Origin: Roseomonas gilardii subsp. gilardii
Lineage (GTDB): Bacteria; Pseudomonadota; Alphaproteobacteria; Acetobacterales; Acetobacteraceae
Length of the DNA: 64,000 bases
Direction of reading: 5' to 3'
Assembly: GCF_023078375.1 (NCBI RefSeq)
Contig: NZ_CP095554.1
Span: 248,001 to 312,000 of the forward strand
The position numbers and the translations under genes were made by a program. Position 1 is the first letter of the stretch. The number at the start of each line of letters is the position of its first letter. The notes below the pieces were generated by a model that worked only from the letters and a program-made list of their open reading frames with translations, was not told the DNA's origin and did no database searches. Shown here piece after piece: positions 1-8,331 of this stretch.

Positions 1-2162
1 CCGCGCATGCGACCAAGGTCGAGCTCTGCCTCTTCGACGCCAAGGGCGAGCGGGAGCTGGAGCGGATCGTGATGCCGGAATACACGGACGAGGTCTGGCA
101 CTGCTACCTGCCGGATGCGCGGCCGGGGACGGTGTACGGCTATCGCGTGCATGGGCCGTATGAGCCGGAGAACGGGCACCGCTTCAACCCGAACAAGCTG
201 CTGCTGGACCCCTATGCGAAGGGGCTGGTGGGCGCCCTGACATGGGACCCGTCGCATTTCGGCTACCAGATGGAAGGCGGCGACGATCTGAGCTTCGACG
301 AGCGCGACAGCGCGCCCTTCATGCCCAAGAGCCGCGTGGTGGACCCGGCCTTCACCTGGGGGCAGGACCGGCGGCCCAACATCGCCTGGGCGGACACGAT
401 CTTCTACGAGACGCATGTGAAGGGCTTCACGAAGCTGCATCCGGCGCTGCCGGAGGAGCTGCGTGGCACCTATGCGGGGATGGGGCAGCCGGAGATCGTC
501 AATTACATCAGGTCGCTCGGCGTCACCTCGGTCGAGCTGTTGCCGGTGCATTCCTTCGTGCAGGACCAGCATCTGACCGACAAGGGGCTGGCGAACTACT
601 GGGGCTACAACACCATCGGCTTCTTCGCGCCGGAGTTGCGCTATTCCGCGAGCGGGTCGCTGGCCGAGTTCAAGGAGATGGTGGCACGGCTGCACGATGC
701 CGGGCTCGAGGTCATTCTCGACGTGGTGTACAACCACACGGCCGAGGGCAACGAGAAGGGGCCGACGCTGTCGTTCAAGGGGATCGACAACGCCTCCTAC
801 TACCGGCTGATCCCGGACCAGAAGCGCTACTACATCAACGAGACGGGCACCGGGAACACGGTGAACCTGTCGCATCCGCGCGTGCTGCAGATGGTGACGG
901 ACAGCCTGCGCTACTGGGTGCAGGAGATGCATGTGGACGGGTTCCGCTTCGATCTCGCCACCATCCTGGGGCGCGAACCCTATGGCTTCGACGAGGGCGG
1001 CGGCTTCCTGGATTCCTGCCGGCAGGACCCGGTGCTGAGCTCGGTGAAGCTGATTGCGGAGCCCTGGGATATCGGGCCGGGCGGCTATCAGGTCGGCGGC
1101 TTCCCGCCGGGCTGGGCGGAATGGAACGACAAGTTCCGTGACACGGTGCGCGAGTACTGGAAGGGCGACGAGGGCAAGCTGCCGGACATGGCCACGCGGC
1201 TGACGGCCTCAGGCGACGCCTTCAACAAGCGCGGGCGGCGGCCGTGGTCGTCGGTGAACTTCGTCACCGCGCATGACGGCTTCTGTCTGCACGACCTCGT
1301 TTCCTACAACGAAAAGCACAATGACGCGAATGGCGAGGAGGGGCGCGACGGCCATTCCGACAACAAGAGCTGGAACTGCGGCGCCGAGGGACCGACCGAC
1401 GACCCGGAGATCAACAAGCTGCGCGAGCGGCAGAAGCGGAACTTCCTGGCGACGCTGCTGCTGAGCCAGGGAACGCCGATGATCCTGGCGGGCGACGAGC
1501 TGGGCCGGACGCAGGAGGGGAACAACAACACCTACTGCCAGGACAACGAGCTAAACTGGGTGAACTGGGAAGGGATCGGCGAGGACGGCGAGAGCCTGAT
1601 CAACTTCACCCGGAAGCTGATCACGCTGCGCAAGTCGCTGCCGATCCTCCGCCGGGGGCGGTTCCTGACCGGGCGGGTGAACGAGGAGCTGGACGTCAAG
1701 GACGTCGCCTGGATCTCGCCGACCGGCAAGCCGATGGAGGACCACGAGTGGGAGGATGCCAGCGCCAAGTGCCTGGGGATGCTGCTGGACGGGCGGGCGC
1801 GGGCCACGGGGCTGCACCGGCCGACCATGGACATCACGGCGCTGCTGGTGGTGAACGCGCACCATGACGTGGTGGGCTTCACCCTGCCCGAGGTGGTGGG
1901 AGGGACGACCTGGCACTGCCTGATGGACACGAACCTGCCGGAAGGCGTGGAGATCGAGAGCTTCGAGACCGGGCAGGAATACCTGGTGACCGGGCGCTCG
2001 GCGCTGCTCTTCGCGCTGGAGCCGGAGGATGGGGATTCCATCGCGCTGCGACAGACGCTGCGGGCCTTGCGCGGGCTGACGGAGCGGCCGGTGATGGGGC
2101 TGCCCTCCTCCCCTGCCCCGGCGGCGGAAGAGAAGGGCGAGGAAGAGGGCGAGGCTTCCTGA
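1..2162 (+). CDS. glgX: Glycogen debranching enzyme GlgX, 5'-truncated by window
   Basis: GH13 isoamylase-type enzyme that hydrolyses alpha-1,6 branches of glycogen in the cytoplasm. The reading frame is open from the first bases (codons from position 3), so the true start and part of the N-terminal CBM48 domain lie outside the window. Counting from the Met at 69, the four GH13 regions are visible: DVVYNHT near residue 218, nucleophile Asp295 in GFRFDL, acid/base Glu331 in IAEPWD, and His402-Asp403 in TAHDGF. The C-terminal beta domain ends in an acidic Glu-rich tail. The motif order and the GYNTIGFFAP segment fit GlgX rather than a pullulanase. The rest of a glycogen operon would be expected upstream, but that is not visible here. 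Confidence 0.95.
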   Translation, partial: AHATKVELCLFDAKGERELERIVMPEYTDEVWHCYLPDARPGTVYGYRVHGPYEPENGHRFNPNKLLLDPYAKGLVGALTWDPSHFGYQMEGGDDLSFDERDSAPFMPKSRVVDPAFTWGQDRRPNIAWADTIFYETHVKGFTKLHPALPEELRGTYAGMGQPEIVNYIRSLGVTSVELLPVHSFVQDQHLTDKGLANYWGYNTIGFFAPELRYSASGSLAEFKEMVARLHDAGLEVILDVVYNHTAEGNEKGPTLSFKGIDNASYYRLIPDQKRYYINETGTGNTVNLSHPRVLQMVTDSLRYWVQEMHVDGFRFDLATILGREPYGFDEGGGFLDSCRQDPVLSSVKLIAEPWDIGPGGYQVGGFPPGWAEWNDKFRDTVREYWKGDEGKLPDMATRLTASGDAFNKRGRRPWSSVNFVTAHDGFCLHDLVSYNEKHNDANGEEGRDGHSDNKSWNCGAEGPTDDPEINKLRERQKRNFLATLLLSQGTPMILAGDELGRTQEGNNNTYCQDNELNWVNWEGIGEDGESLINFTRKLITLRKSLPILRRGRFLTGRVNEELDVKDVAWISPTGKPMEDHEWEDASAKCLGMLLDGRARATGLHRPTMDITALLVVNAHHDVVGFTLPEVVGGTTWHCLMDTNLPEGVEIESFETGQEYLVTGRSALLFALEPEDGDSIALRQTLRALRGLTERPVMGLPSSPAPAAEEKGEEEGEAS

Positions 2163-2194
2163 CGGTCTGATGGGCGGTGCCGGGGTCTGGCGAA

Positions 2195-2212
2195 GTGGGG
2201 CGCTGCCCCCAC
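2195..2212 (+). terminator. Hairpin after glgX, possible terminator
   Basis: A GTGGGGC / GCCCCCAC stem with one bulged C and a GCT loop lies 33 bases past the glgX stop. There is no T-run after it, so a role in termination is only inferred. It also looks like a degenerate form of the terminal hairpins of the dispersed repeat family described elsewhere in the window. Confidence 0.3.
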
Positions 2213-2330
2213 GGCGCTTGCGCTCCGGCCCCGCTTCCCGCGGGTGGCGAAACGCTCTGCACAACACCATGTGAAGGGGCTGCCGGGCATGCCATGCTCG
2301 GTGCGCCCTGCCCCATCCACCGCCAGACCG

Positions 2331-2789
2331 ATGCGAGACACCCCCAGCTTTCTTCCCGACGCGACCGACCCTCCTGACGCTTCCGAAGCGGAACGCGAGG
2401 CGGAGCGGCTGCGCCGGGAGCGGGAGTGCGAGGCGGCCTGGGCGCGGCACCGGGGGCAATGCTATCCGACCAGCAGCGCGGTGAACGACTGGGAAGCCTA
2501 CCACCGGGCGCTGCTGTCGGAGGAGGCGCGGCTGCACGGCTTCGTGGACTGGAACTCGCCACGGTTGCGCGAAAGGCTCTCGGCGGAGCAGAACCACCGC
2601 TGCTGCCATTGCGGCAAGCGGATGTATGCGGATGCGCCGGACCCGGACGACCGGCCGAGCTTCGAGCACATCCTGCCGCGCAAGCAGGGCGGCGGGAACC
2701 GTCCCTGCAACCTCGCCGTCGCCTGCCGCCGCTGCAACGTGGACCGGGCGCACAAGCTGGGCTGGTGCCGGGGGAAGCCCAAGGGCTAG
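2331..2789 (+). CDS. HNH endonuclease family protein
   Basis: A 152-residue protein. A charged Arg/Glu-rich N-terminal half is followed by an HNH/zinc-ribbon core. The core has a CxxC pair (CCHCGKRM), then FEHILPRKQGGGN carrying the catalytic His and the Asn of the HNH fold, then a second Cys cluster (ACRRCN). Such small proteins cleave or nick DNA, but substrate and role are unknown. The ATG at 2331 is preferred. An in-frame ATG at 2244 would add 29 residues (MAKRSAQHHV...) that look like translated spacer. It stands alone between glgX and aroA. It could be a solitary McrA-like or homing-type nuclease; nothing around it suggests a restriction system or an intron. Confidence 0.8.
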   Translation: MRDTPSFLPDATDPPDASEAEREAERLRRERECEAAWARHRGQCYPTSSAVNDWEAYHRALLSEEARLHGFVDWNSPRLRERLSAEQNHRCCHCGKRMYADAPDPDDRPSFEHILPRKQGGGNRPCNLAVACRRCNVDRAHKLGWCRGKPKG

Positions 2790-2876
2790 GCACCCCATGC
2801 GCGGCGCCAGGATGGCGCGGGGGTGCTATAGGCCCCCCTCCCCTACTCTTCGCGCCATCGACCGGAGCGGACCCCA

Positions 2877-4139
2877 ATGACCGAAGCCCTGACCATCCTG
2901 CCCCCCGGCCAGCCCCTGCGCGGCCGGGTTTCGCCCCCGGGGTCGAAATCCATCACCAACCGGGCGTTGCTGCTGGCCGGGCTGGCGGCGGGGGAAAGCC
3001 GGCTGACGGGCGCGCTGAAGAGCGACGACACGCGGCACATGGCGAATGCACTGCGCGCCATGGGGGTGGCGGTGGAGGAGCCGGAGGAGACGGGCTTCGT
3101 GGTGCGGGGCAGCGGGCGGCTGCGCGCGCCGGCGGAACCGCTCTTCCTGGGCAATGCGGGGACGGCGGTGCGCTTCCTGACGGCGGCGGCGGCGCTGGCA
3201 GGGGGAGAGGTGGTGCTGACCGGGGACGCGCATATGCGGAAGCGCCCGATCGCGCCGCTGGTGGAGGCGCTGCGGAGCCTGGGGGTGGAGGCGGAGGCGC
3301 CGACGGGATGCCCGCCGGTGACGGTGCGCGGGCGCGGCGGCGCGGGGGGCGGCTTCGAGGGGCGCGAGGTCGTGGTCGATGCCGGGCTGTCGAGCCAGTA
3401 TGTCTCCGCGCTGCTGATGCTGGCCGCCTGCGGGGCGCATCCGGTGCGGGTGGCGCTGCGCGGCGATGCGATCGGGGCGCGGGGCTATATCGACCTGACC
3501 GTGGCGGCGATGCGGCGCTTCGGCGCCTCGGTGGAGACGGAGGGCGGCTCGGCCTGGGTGGTGCAGCCGGGCGGCTACCGGGCGGCGGACCTGCATGTGG
3601 AGCCGGATGCCTCGGCGGCGACCTATCTCTGGGCGGCGGAGGCGCTGACCGGGGGGGCGATCGACCTGGGCGTGGCGGCGGGGGATTTCACCCAGCCGGA
3701 TGCGGCGGCCTCTCCGCTGATCCGGGATTTCCGGGCCATGCCGCCGGTGATCGACGGGTCGCAGATGCAGGATGCGGTGCCGACCCTGGTGGTGGTGGCG
3801 GCCTTCGGCGCCGCGCCGGTGCGCTTCACGGGGATCGCCAACCTGCGGGTGAAGGAATGCGATCGGGTGCATGCCATGGCGACGGAGCTGTCGCGGCTCT
3901 CGCCCGGGCTGGCGGTGGAGGATGGGGACGACCTGGTGGTGACCCCGGCACCGCTGGAAGGGTTCCGGGCGGCGCGGATCGAGACCTATGGCGACCACCG
4001 GATCGCCATGAGCATGGCGCTGGCCGGGCTGATGGTGCCGGGGGTGACGATCCTCGACCCGGGCTGCGTGGCGAAGACCTATCCGGATTTCTGGCGGGAT
4101 CTGGGGCGGCTGGGGGTGGAGATGCGGGCGGAGGGGTGA
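2877..4139 (+). CDS. aroA: 3-phosphoshikimate 1-carboxyvinyltransferase (EPSP synthase)
   Basis: Sixth step of the shikimate pathway: joins PEP to shikimate-3-phosphate in the cytoplasm. 420 residues, normal length. Visible landmarks are PGSKSITNRAL with Lys24, GNAGTAVRFL at about 92-101, SSQYVSALLM, RVKECDRVHAMATEL and the C-terminal YGDHRIAMSMAL. The overall motif set is closer to E. coli-type enzymes than to the CP4 class. At the position aligned with E. coli Pro101 (GNAGTAMRPL) this protein has Phe100. In many Alphaproteobacteria aroA is followed by cmk and rpsA; here a small unknown gene overlaps its stop codon instead (GTGA). Confidence 0.95.
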   Translation: MTEALTILPPGQPLRGRVSPPGSKSITNRALLLAGLAAGESRLTGALKSDDTRHMANALRAMGVAVEEPEETGFVVRGSGRLRAPAEPLFLGNAGTAVRFLTAAAALAGGEVVLTGDAHMRKRPIAPLVEALRSLGVEAEAPTGCPPVTVRGRGGAGGGFEGREVVVDAGLSSQYVSALLMLAACGAHPVRVALRGDAIGARGYIDLTVAAMRRFGASVETEGGSAWVVQPGGYRAADLHVEPDASAATYLWAAEALTGGAIDLGVAAGDFTQPDAAASPLIRDFRAMPPVIDGSQMQDAVPTLVVVAAFGAAPVRFTGIANLRVKECDRVHAMATELSRLSPGLAVEDGDDLVVTPAPLEGFRAARIETYGDHRIAMSMALAGLMVPGVTILDPGCVAKTYPDFWRDLGRLGVEMRAEG

Positions 4140-4651
4140 AGGCCCGTGCCCACCCCTCCGGAAACTCGATTGGGACAGGACGCCGGCGAAGCCATGAAAG
4201 ACCGAGCCACATCGCACCGGGGAAACGTCACCTGAACGACTCACCATCGCTCGGCATCTTCTGGTTTCTCGCCGATGCCGCCAGGGCTGTGCATCTGCTC
4301 GCGCGGCCCTATGCCCTGGCCGAGGCCGAATCCTATGGCGATTGTGACACGTCGCCCGATGGGCATGCCGATATCTGGGAAGCTTGGCAACGGCGCGTCC
4401 TGACGCTGCCTCTGCCCGCTCTCCAGGCTCTTGTCACGGGCACCGAATACGATGCCTGGCCTCGTGGGCGCATCGTGCATGAGCGGGCTGCCGGACGTTT
4501 CGTCCTGTATGCCGACCGGCAGCTCATGACGCCGGGGCGCCTTGTGCGCATCCATGCGGCCTTCGCGCTGCCACCGGAGCGTACGGTGGTTCGCGGCGAT
4601 GCGCACTATAGCAGGGCACAACGCCTTCCACCTGATCTTCCAGGGCAGTGA
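4136..4651 (+). CDS. Conserved protein of unknown function, coupled to aroA
   Basis: A 171-residue frame whose only canonical start before the conserved part is GTG at 4136, overlapping the aroA stop as GTGA. This suggests translational coupling. The first 35 or so residues are low quality (Arg/Ser/His-rich). From about residue 39 the protein looks real: GIFWFLADAARAVHLL, then SPDGHADIWEAW, then WPRGRIVHERAAGRFVLYAD, ending with GDAHYS. I recognise this pattern from uncharacterised short proteins in Alphaproteobacteria, but no function is known to me. Base composition is lower in GC than aroA, as in the next gene, which suggests a transferred islet. The exact start is uncertain. Confidence 0.6.
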   Translation: MKARAHPSGNSIGTGRRRSHERPSHIAPGKRHLNDSPSLGIFWFLADAARAVHLLARPYALAEAESYGDCDTSPDGHADIWEAWQRRVLTLPLPALQALVTGTEYDAWPRGRIVHERAAGRFVLYADRQLMTPGRLVRIHAAFALPPERTVVRGDAHYSRAQRLPPDLPGQ

Positions 4652-4760
4652 GATCTTCGGATCATGCGCCACCACCAATGCAATATCCATCGACCATTGC
4701 AGGATGCGAATGGACCTGCTGCGATGATCTGCGGGAATACACAAGGACATTGATACCGTC

Positions 4761-5402
4761 GTGACGCCCGATGACATCGATGCTGAGTACAAGAGGCTCG
4801 GTTACCGGCTTGGCTGGTCCTTCATGGCGACTCCGGCGGCCCGCATGAACGATGCTGAAGTCTGTCTCGTCGGCCTCAATCCTGGCGGCTCCCACGAAGG
4901 GCTCGGCCTATGGTCGAGCGAGGCCGGCAATGCCTACCATGAAGAGAAATGGCGTGGCTCCGAAGGCACGGAGTTTTATTCGCCGCTGCAAAATCAGATC
5001 CATGCCATGGAGCAGTTGCTAGGGTTGTCACCGGATGGCTATCTGGCAGCTCAGTTTATCCCCTTTCGCAGCGCGGATTGGCAGCGCCTACAGAACAGGG
5101 CGGAAGCTATCGCTTTCGGTCAGAAGCTCTGGCTCTGGGTATTACAGCAATCACCGGCGCGCCTCTTTCTGTGCCTAGGCATGGAAGCGGCGCGCGGCCT
5201 CGCCCGTGTCACGCAAGCCGGAGCCGAGGAAACCTATCCTGCCGGCTGGGGGAAGGTGACCATCGGACGTTCGGTGAGTGCTGACGGACGAGTTGTTGTG
5301 CGTCTGCCGCATCTGAGCCGCTACGGCATTTTTGGTAGACCGAGCGGGCTGAGCACAACTGCGACGGCATCGCTACGGCTGGCATGCCGACCAGCCGGAT
5401 GA
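4761..5402 (+). CDS. Uracil-DNA glycosylase-like fold protein, function unknown
   Basis: 213 residues. Residues around 34-44 read CLVGLNPGGS, which resembles the nucleotide-binding GxNPG motif of the uracil-DNA glycosylase superfamily. It is followed by WSSEAGNAYHEEKW and AAQFIPFRSADW. Near the end is LPHLSRYGIFGRP, matching the usual C-terminal His-containing loop. I recognise this as an uncharacterised UDG-like family often annotated as hypothetical; real glycosylase activity is not shown. GC content and codon use are clearly lower than in flanking genes, consistent with acquisition. The last 17 residues look atypical and could be a frame-altered tail. Confidence 0.6.
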   Translation: MTPDDIDAEYKRLGYRLGWSFMATPAARMNDAEVCLVGLNPGGSHEGLGLWSSEAGNAYHEEKWRGSEGTEFYSPLQNQIHAMEQLLGLSPDGYLAAQFIPFRSADWQRLQNRAEAIAFGQKLWLWVLQQSPARLFLCLGMEAARGLARVTQAGAEETYPAGWGKVTIGRSVSADGRVVVRLPHLSRYGIFGRPSGLSTTATASLRLACRPAG

Positions 5403-5635
5403 TGGAACGACTCCGTCGATGCTGCCATCGAGGGAGCGAGACATTGCAGGCTCTATGAGACAAGCGGCACGCCCCGTCCGGGTCTGACACGGCAACCTTT
5501 CCCAGGCCCGGGCGCAACCATGAGAACGAATTCGCTGCGCGGCGGCCATGAAACCATCACGGAACCGTCGCATGGGCGGTCGTACGGCCTATCTATAGCT
5601 CATCCATCTCACGGAACCATCACCAGGGCGGCGGA

Positions 5636-6553
5636 ATGAAGGGGCAGGACGAGGAGCGGCAGCAATCCTGGCTGCGGCTGGAGATGCAGGACGACATGGA
5701 CGAAGAGTTCGAGATGGAGCTCGACGACGACCGGCTCCCCGAGGCGCTGCGGCAGATCCGGCGCGAGCGGAAGAAGGGAACGATCGACCGGCCGCTCTAT
5801 TTCCGGGAGCTGCTGCGGCTGCAGGGCGAGCTGGTGAAGCTCCAGGACTGGGTCACGCGGAACGGGCTGAAGGTCGTCGTGCTGTTCGAGGGGCGCGACA
5901 GCGCCGGCAAGGGAGGCGCCATCAAGCGCATCACCCAGCGCGTCAACCCGCGCATCTGCCGCGTCGTCGCCCTGCCCGCGCCATCGGACCGCGAGCGGAC
6001 GCAGTGGTACTTCCAGCGCTATGTCGCGCATCTGCCCGCGGCGGGCGAGATCGTGCTGTTCGACCGGAGCTGGTACAACCGGGCCGGTGTCGAGCGCGTG
6101 ATGGGCTTCGCCAGCGAGGCGCAGGTCGAGGACTTCTTCCGCGACGTGCCGGAGTTCGAGCGGATGCTCGTCCGGTCCGGCATCATCCTGGTGAAGTACT
6201 GGTTCTCCATCACCGACGAGGAACAGCAGCTCCGCTTCCTCATGCGCATCCACGACCCGATCAAGCAGTGGAAGCTCTCGCCCATGGACCTGCAGTCGCG
6301 GGTGCGGTGGGAGCAGTACACCAAGGCGAAGGAGGAGATGTTCGAGCGCACGAGCATCCCCGAGGCGCCCTGGTACATCGTAGAGGGCAACGACAAGAAG
6401 CGCGCGCGGCTGAACGTCATCGCGCATCTGCTCTCCCTGATTCCCTATGAGGAAGTGCCGCAGGAGCCGGTGGCGCTGCCCGAGCGCGTCTTCGACCCGA
6501 ACTACGAGCGCCGGACCCTGCCGCCGGAACTCTACGTGCCGGAACGCTACTGA
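5636..6553 (+). CDS. ppk2: Polyphosphate kinase 2 (PPK2 family)
   Basis: Transfers phosphate between polyphosphate and nucleoside diphosphates, usually towards GTP or ATP formation. 305 residues. Walker A is GRDSAGKGG at 86-94 and the Walker B/lid region contains FDRSWYNRAGVERVMG. Other PPK2 signatures are KYWFSITDEEQQ, DPIKQWKLSPMD and the C-terminal LPPELYVPERY. A single PPK2 domain with this C-terminus is typical of class I enzymes. The N-terminal 35 residues are strongly acidic. It appears monocistronic, following a 233-bp spacer in which I see nothing else. Confidence 0.93.
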   Translation: MKGQDEERQQSWLRLEMQDDMDEEFEMELDDDRLPEALRQIRRERKKGTIDRPLYFRELLRLQGELVKLQDWVTRNGLKVVVLFEGRDSAGKGGAIKRITQRVNPRICRVVALPAPSDRERTQWYFQRYVAHLPAAGEIVLFDRSWYNRAGVERVMGFASEAQVEDFFRDVPEFERMLVRSGIILVKYWFSITDEEQQLRFLMRIHDPIKQWKLSPMDLQSRVRWEQYTKAKEEMFERTSIPEAPWYIVEGNDKKRARLNVIAHLLSLIPYEEVPQEPVALPERVFDPNYERRTLPPELYVPERY

Positions 6554-6717
6554 GGGCACGGGCCGGGGCCTTCCGCCGCCGGCCGGGACGGTTGCGGTTG
6601 GCGGCGGCCCGGTCGCTGGCCTATGCTCGTTCCCGGATTGTTCGTGCCGCCACCCTTTCTGCCGGCGTGGCGGGGATGGGCGGGTGGAGGAGCGCGGTGC
6701 CGGACATCGTGCCGGAG

Positions 6718-7890
6718 ATGGCGGAGGCGGAAGCGGCCCGGGGGGAAAGCGCCAGGGCCGGAGCCGGGGACAGCCGTGGCGGTGGGCCGGCCGGCCGGGC
6801 GGTGGTGCGCAAGATCATCCATATCGACATGGACGCCTTCTATGCCTCGGTGGAGCAGCGGGACGATCCCGCGCTGCGCGGGTTGCCGGTGGCGGTGGGC
6901 GGCGCGCGGGAACGGGGCGTGGTGGCGGCGGCGAGCTATGAGGCGCGGCGCTTCGGCGTGCGCTCGGCCATGCCCTCGGTGGTGGCGCGGCGGAAATGCC
7001 CGGAACTGGTCTTCGTGAAGCCGCGCTTCGAGGTGTACCGGGCGGTGTCGCAGGAGATCCGGGCGGTCTTCGCGGAATACACGCCGGTGATCGAGCCGCT
7101 GTCGCTGGACGAGGCCTATCTGGACGTGACCGAAAGCCTCCAGGAAGGAAAGCTGCGGGGCATCGGCTCGGCGACCGAGATCGCGGAGCGCATCCGGGCG
7201 GAGATCCGGGCACGGACCGGGCTCACCGCCTCGGCGGGGGTGTCCTACAACAAGTTCCTGGCCAAGCTCGCTTCCGACCAACGCAAGCCGGACGGGCTCT
7301 TCGTCATCACGCCGCGCATGGGGCCGGGCTTCGTCGAGGACCTGCCGGTGGGGCGCTTCCATGGCATCGGGCCGAAGACGGCGGCGCGGATGGAAGGGAT
7401 GGGCATCCAGACCGGGCGCGACCTGCGGGCGCAGAGCCTCGAATTCCTGCAGGCGCATTTCGGCAAGGCCGGGGCCTATTACCACGCGATCAGCCGGGCC
7501 GAGGATGAGCGGCCGGTGCGGGCGGACCGGCCCCGGAAATCGGTGGGGGCGGAGACGACCTTCGCGCGCGACCTGCATGCGGAGGCGGAGTTGGCGGCGG
7601 CGCTGCGGGTGCTGGCGGCGAAGGTGTGGGAACACTGCGCACGCCACGGCACGCGCGGACGGACGGTGACGCTGAAGGCGAAGTTCAGCGACTTCCGCCA
7701 GGTGACGCGCAGCCAGAGCTTCGCACGGGCGGTGCCGGAACTCGCGGCGCTGGAGGAGAGCTCGCTGGGGCTGCTGCGCGGGCTGTTGCCGCCGGAGCGG
7801 GGAATCCGGCTGCTGGGGGTGACGCTTTCGGGGCTGGAGGGGGCGGAGACGGAGGCCGGGGACAGGCCGGTGCAGATGGCGCTGCTGTAG
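6718..7890 (+). CDS. dinB: DNA polymerase IV (Y-family)
   Basis: Error-prone translesion polymerase. With the ATG at 6718 the protein is 390 residues. The catalytic core begins at KIIHIDMDAFYASVEQR (Asp37), and the second acidic motif is SLDEAYLDVT. The helix-hairpin-helix and little-finger parts follow, including SAGVSYNKFLAKLASD. The C-terminal VQMALL resembles a beta-clamp-binding peptide. The start is uncertain: the frame is open upstream (TTG 6592, ATG 6676) and GTG codons at 6802/6805 lie just before the conserved core, so the first 30 residues may not be translated. No SOS box was identified. It stands alone without imuA/dnaE2 partners. Confidence 0.93.
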   Translation: MAEAEAARGESARAGAGDSRGGGPAGRAVVRKIIHIDMDAFYASVEQRDDPALRGLPVAVGGARERGVVAAASYEARRFGVRSAMPSVVARRKCPELVFVKPRFEVYRAVSQEIRAVFAEYTPVIEPLSLDEAYLDVTESLQEGKLRGIGSATEIAERIRAEIRARTGLTASAGVSYNKFLAKLASDQRKPDGLFVITPRMGPGFVEDLPVGRFHGIGPKTAARMEGMGIQTGRDLRAQSLEFLQAHFGKAGAYYHAISRAEDERPVRADRPRKSVGAETTFARDLHAEAELAAALRVLAAKVWEHCARHGTRGRTVTLKAKFSDFRQVTRSQSFARAVPELAALEESSLGLLRGLLPPERGIRLLGVTLSGLEGAETEAGDRPVQMALL

Positions 7891-8118
7891 GGCCGGCGAC
7901 CCATTCCTTTGGGACATCCGCGCCAGCGCCGGGGCCGCCGCGGAGGGGCCGCGCCTTCCGGCCGCCTCTTGCCTACCCCGGTTCGCCACCCGGTTCACCC
8001 ACTCCGGAGGCGAAGGCACGCGAATGTCACGCGCGGGGCGGTGGGCAGAACGTTATATCCGTTCCAGCATGGCGCGTCGGCCCGCCCCCTTCCGGGCCGG
8101 GCGAAAGAGGATGTCCGG

Positions 8119-8328
8119 ATGATCAAGCTGAGCGCCAGGAACCAGATCAAGGGCAAGGTGGTGTCGGTCGAGAAGGGCCAGACCACCGGGCATGTGCGGA
8201 TCGATATCGGCGGTGGCGTGGTGATCACCGCCTCCATCACCAACGCGGCCATCGACGACCTCGCGCTGGCCGTGGGCGACGAGGCCGTGGCGGTGATCAA
8301 GGCCTCTGACGTGATGGTCGGGAAGTAG
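8119..8328 (+). CDS. Mop-like TOBE-domain molybdate-binding protein
   Basis: A 69-residue molbindin-type protein made of one TOBE/Mop domain: SARNQIKGKV at the N-terminus, GHVRIDIGGGVVITASIT in the middle and VAVIKASDVMVGK at the end. Family members bind molybdate or tungstate as oligomers and act as storage or sensing proteins in the cytoplasm. ATG 8119 is preceded by a purine-rich AAAGAGG stretch. The next gene starts 3 bases after the stop and encodes a secreted protein with a molybdopterin-type domain, so the two probably form one operon concerned with molybdenum. Confidence 0.85.
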   Translation: MIKLSARNQIKGKVVSVEKGQTTGHVRIDIGGGVVITASITNAAIDDLALAVGDEAVAVIKASDVMVGK

Positions 8329-8331
8329 GCG

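Noticed and set aside
2426-4130. Long plus-strand frame overlapping the HNH and aroA genes
   Set aside because: Gly/Ala/Arg-rich shadow of aroA. Only its last part (from 4136) looks like real protein and is annotated separately.
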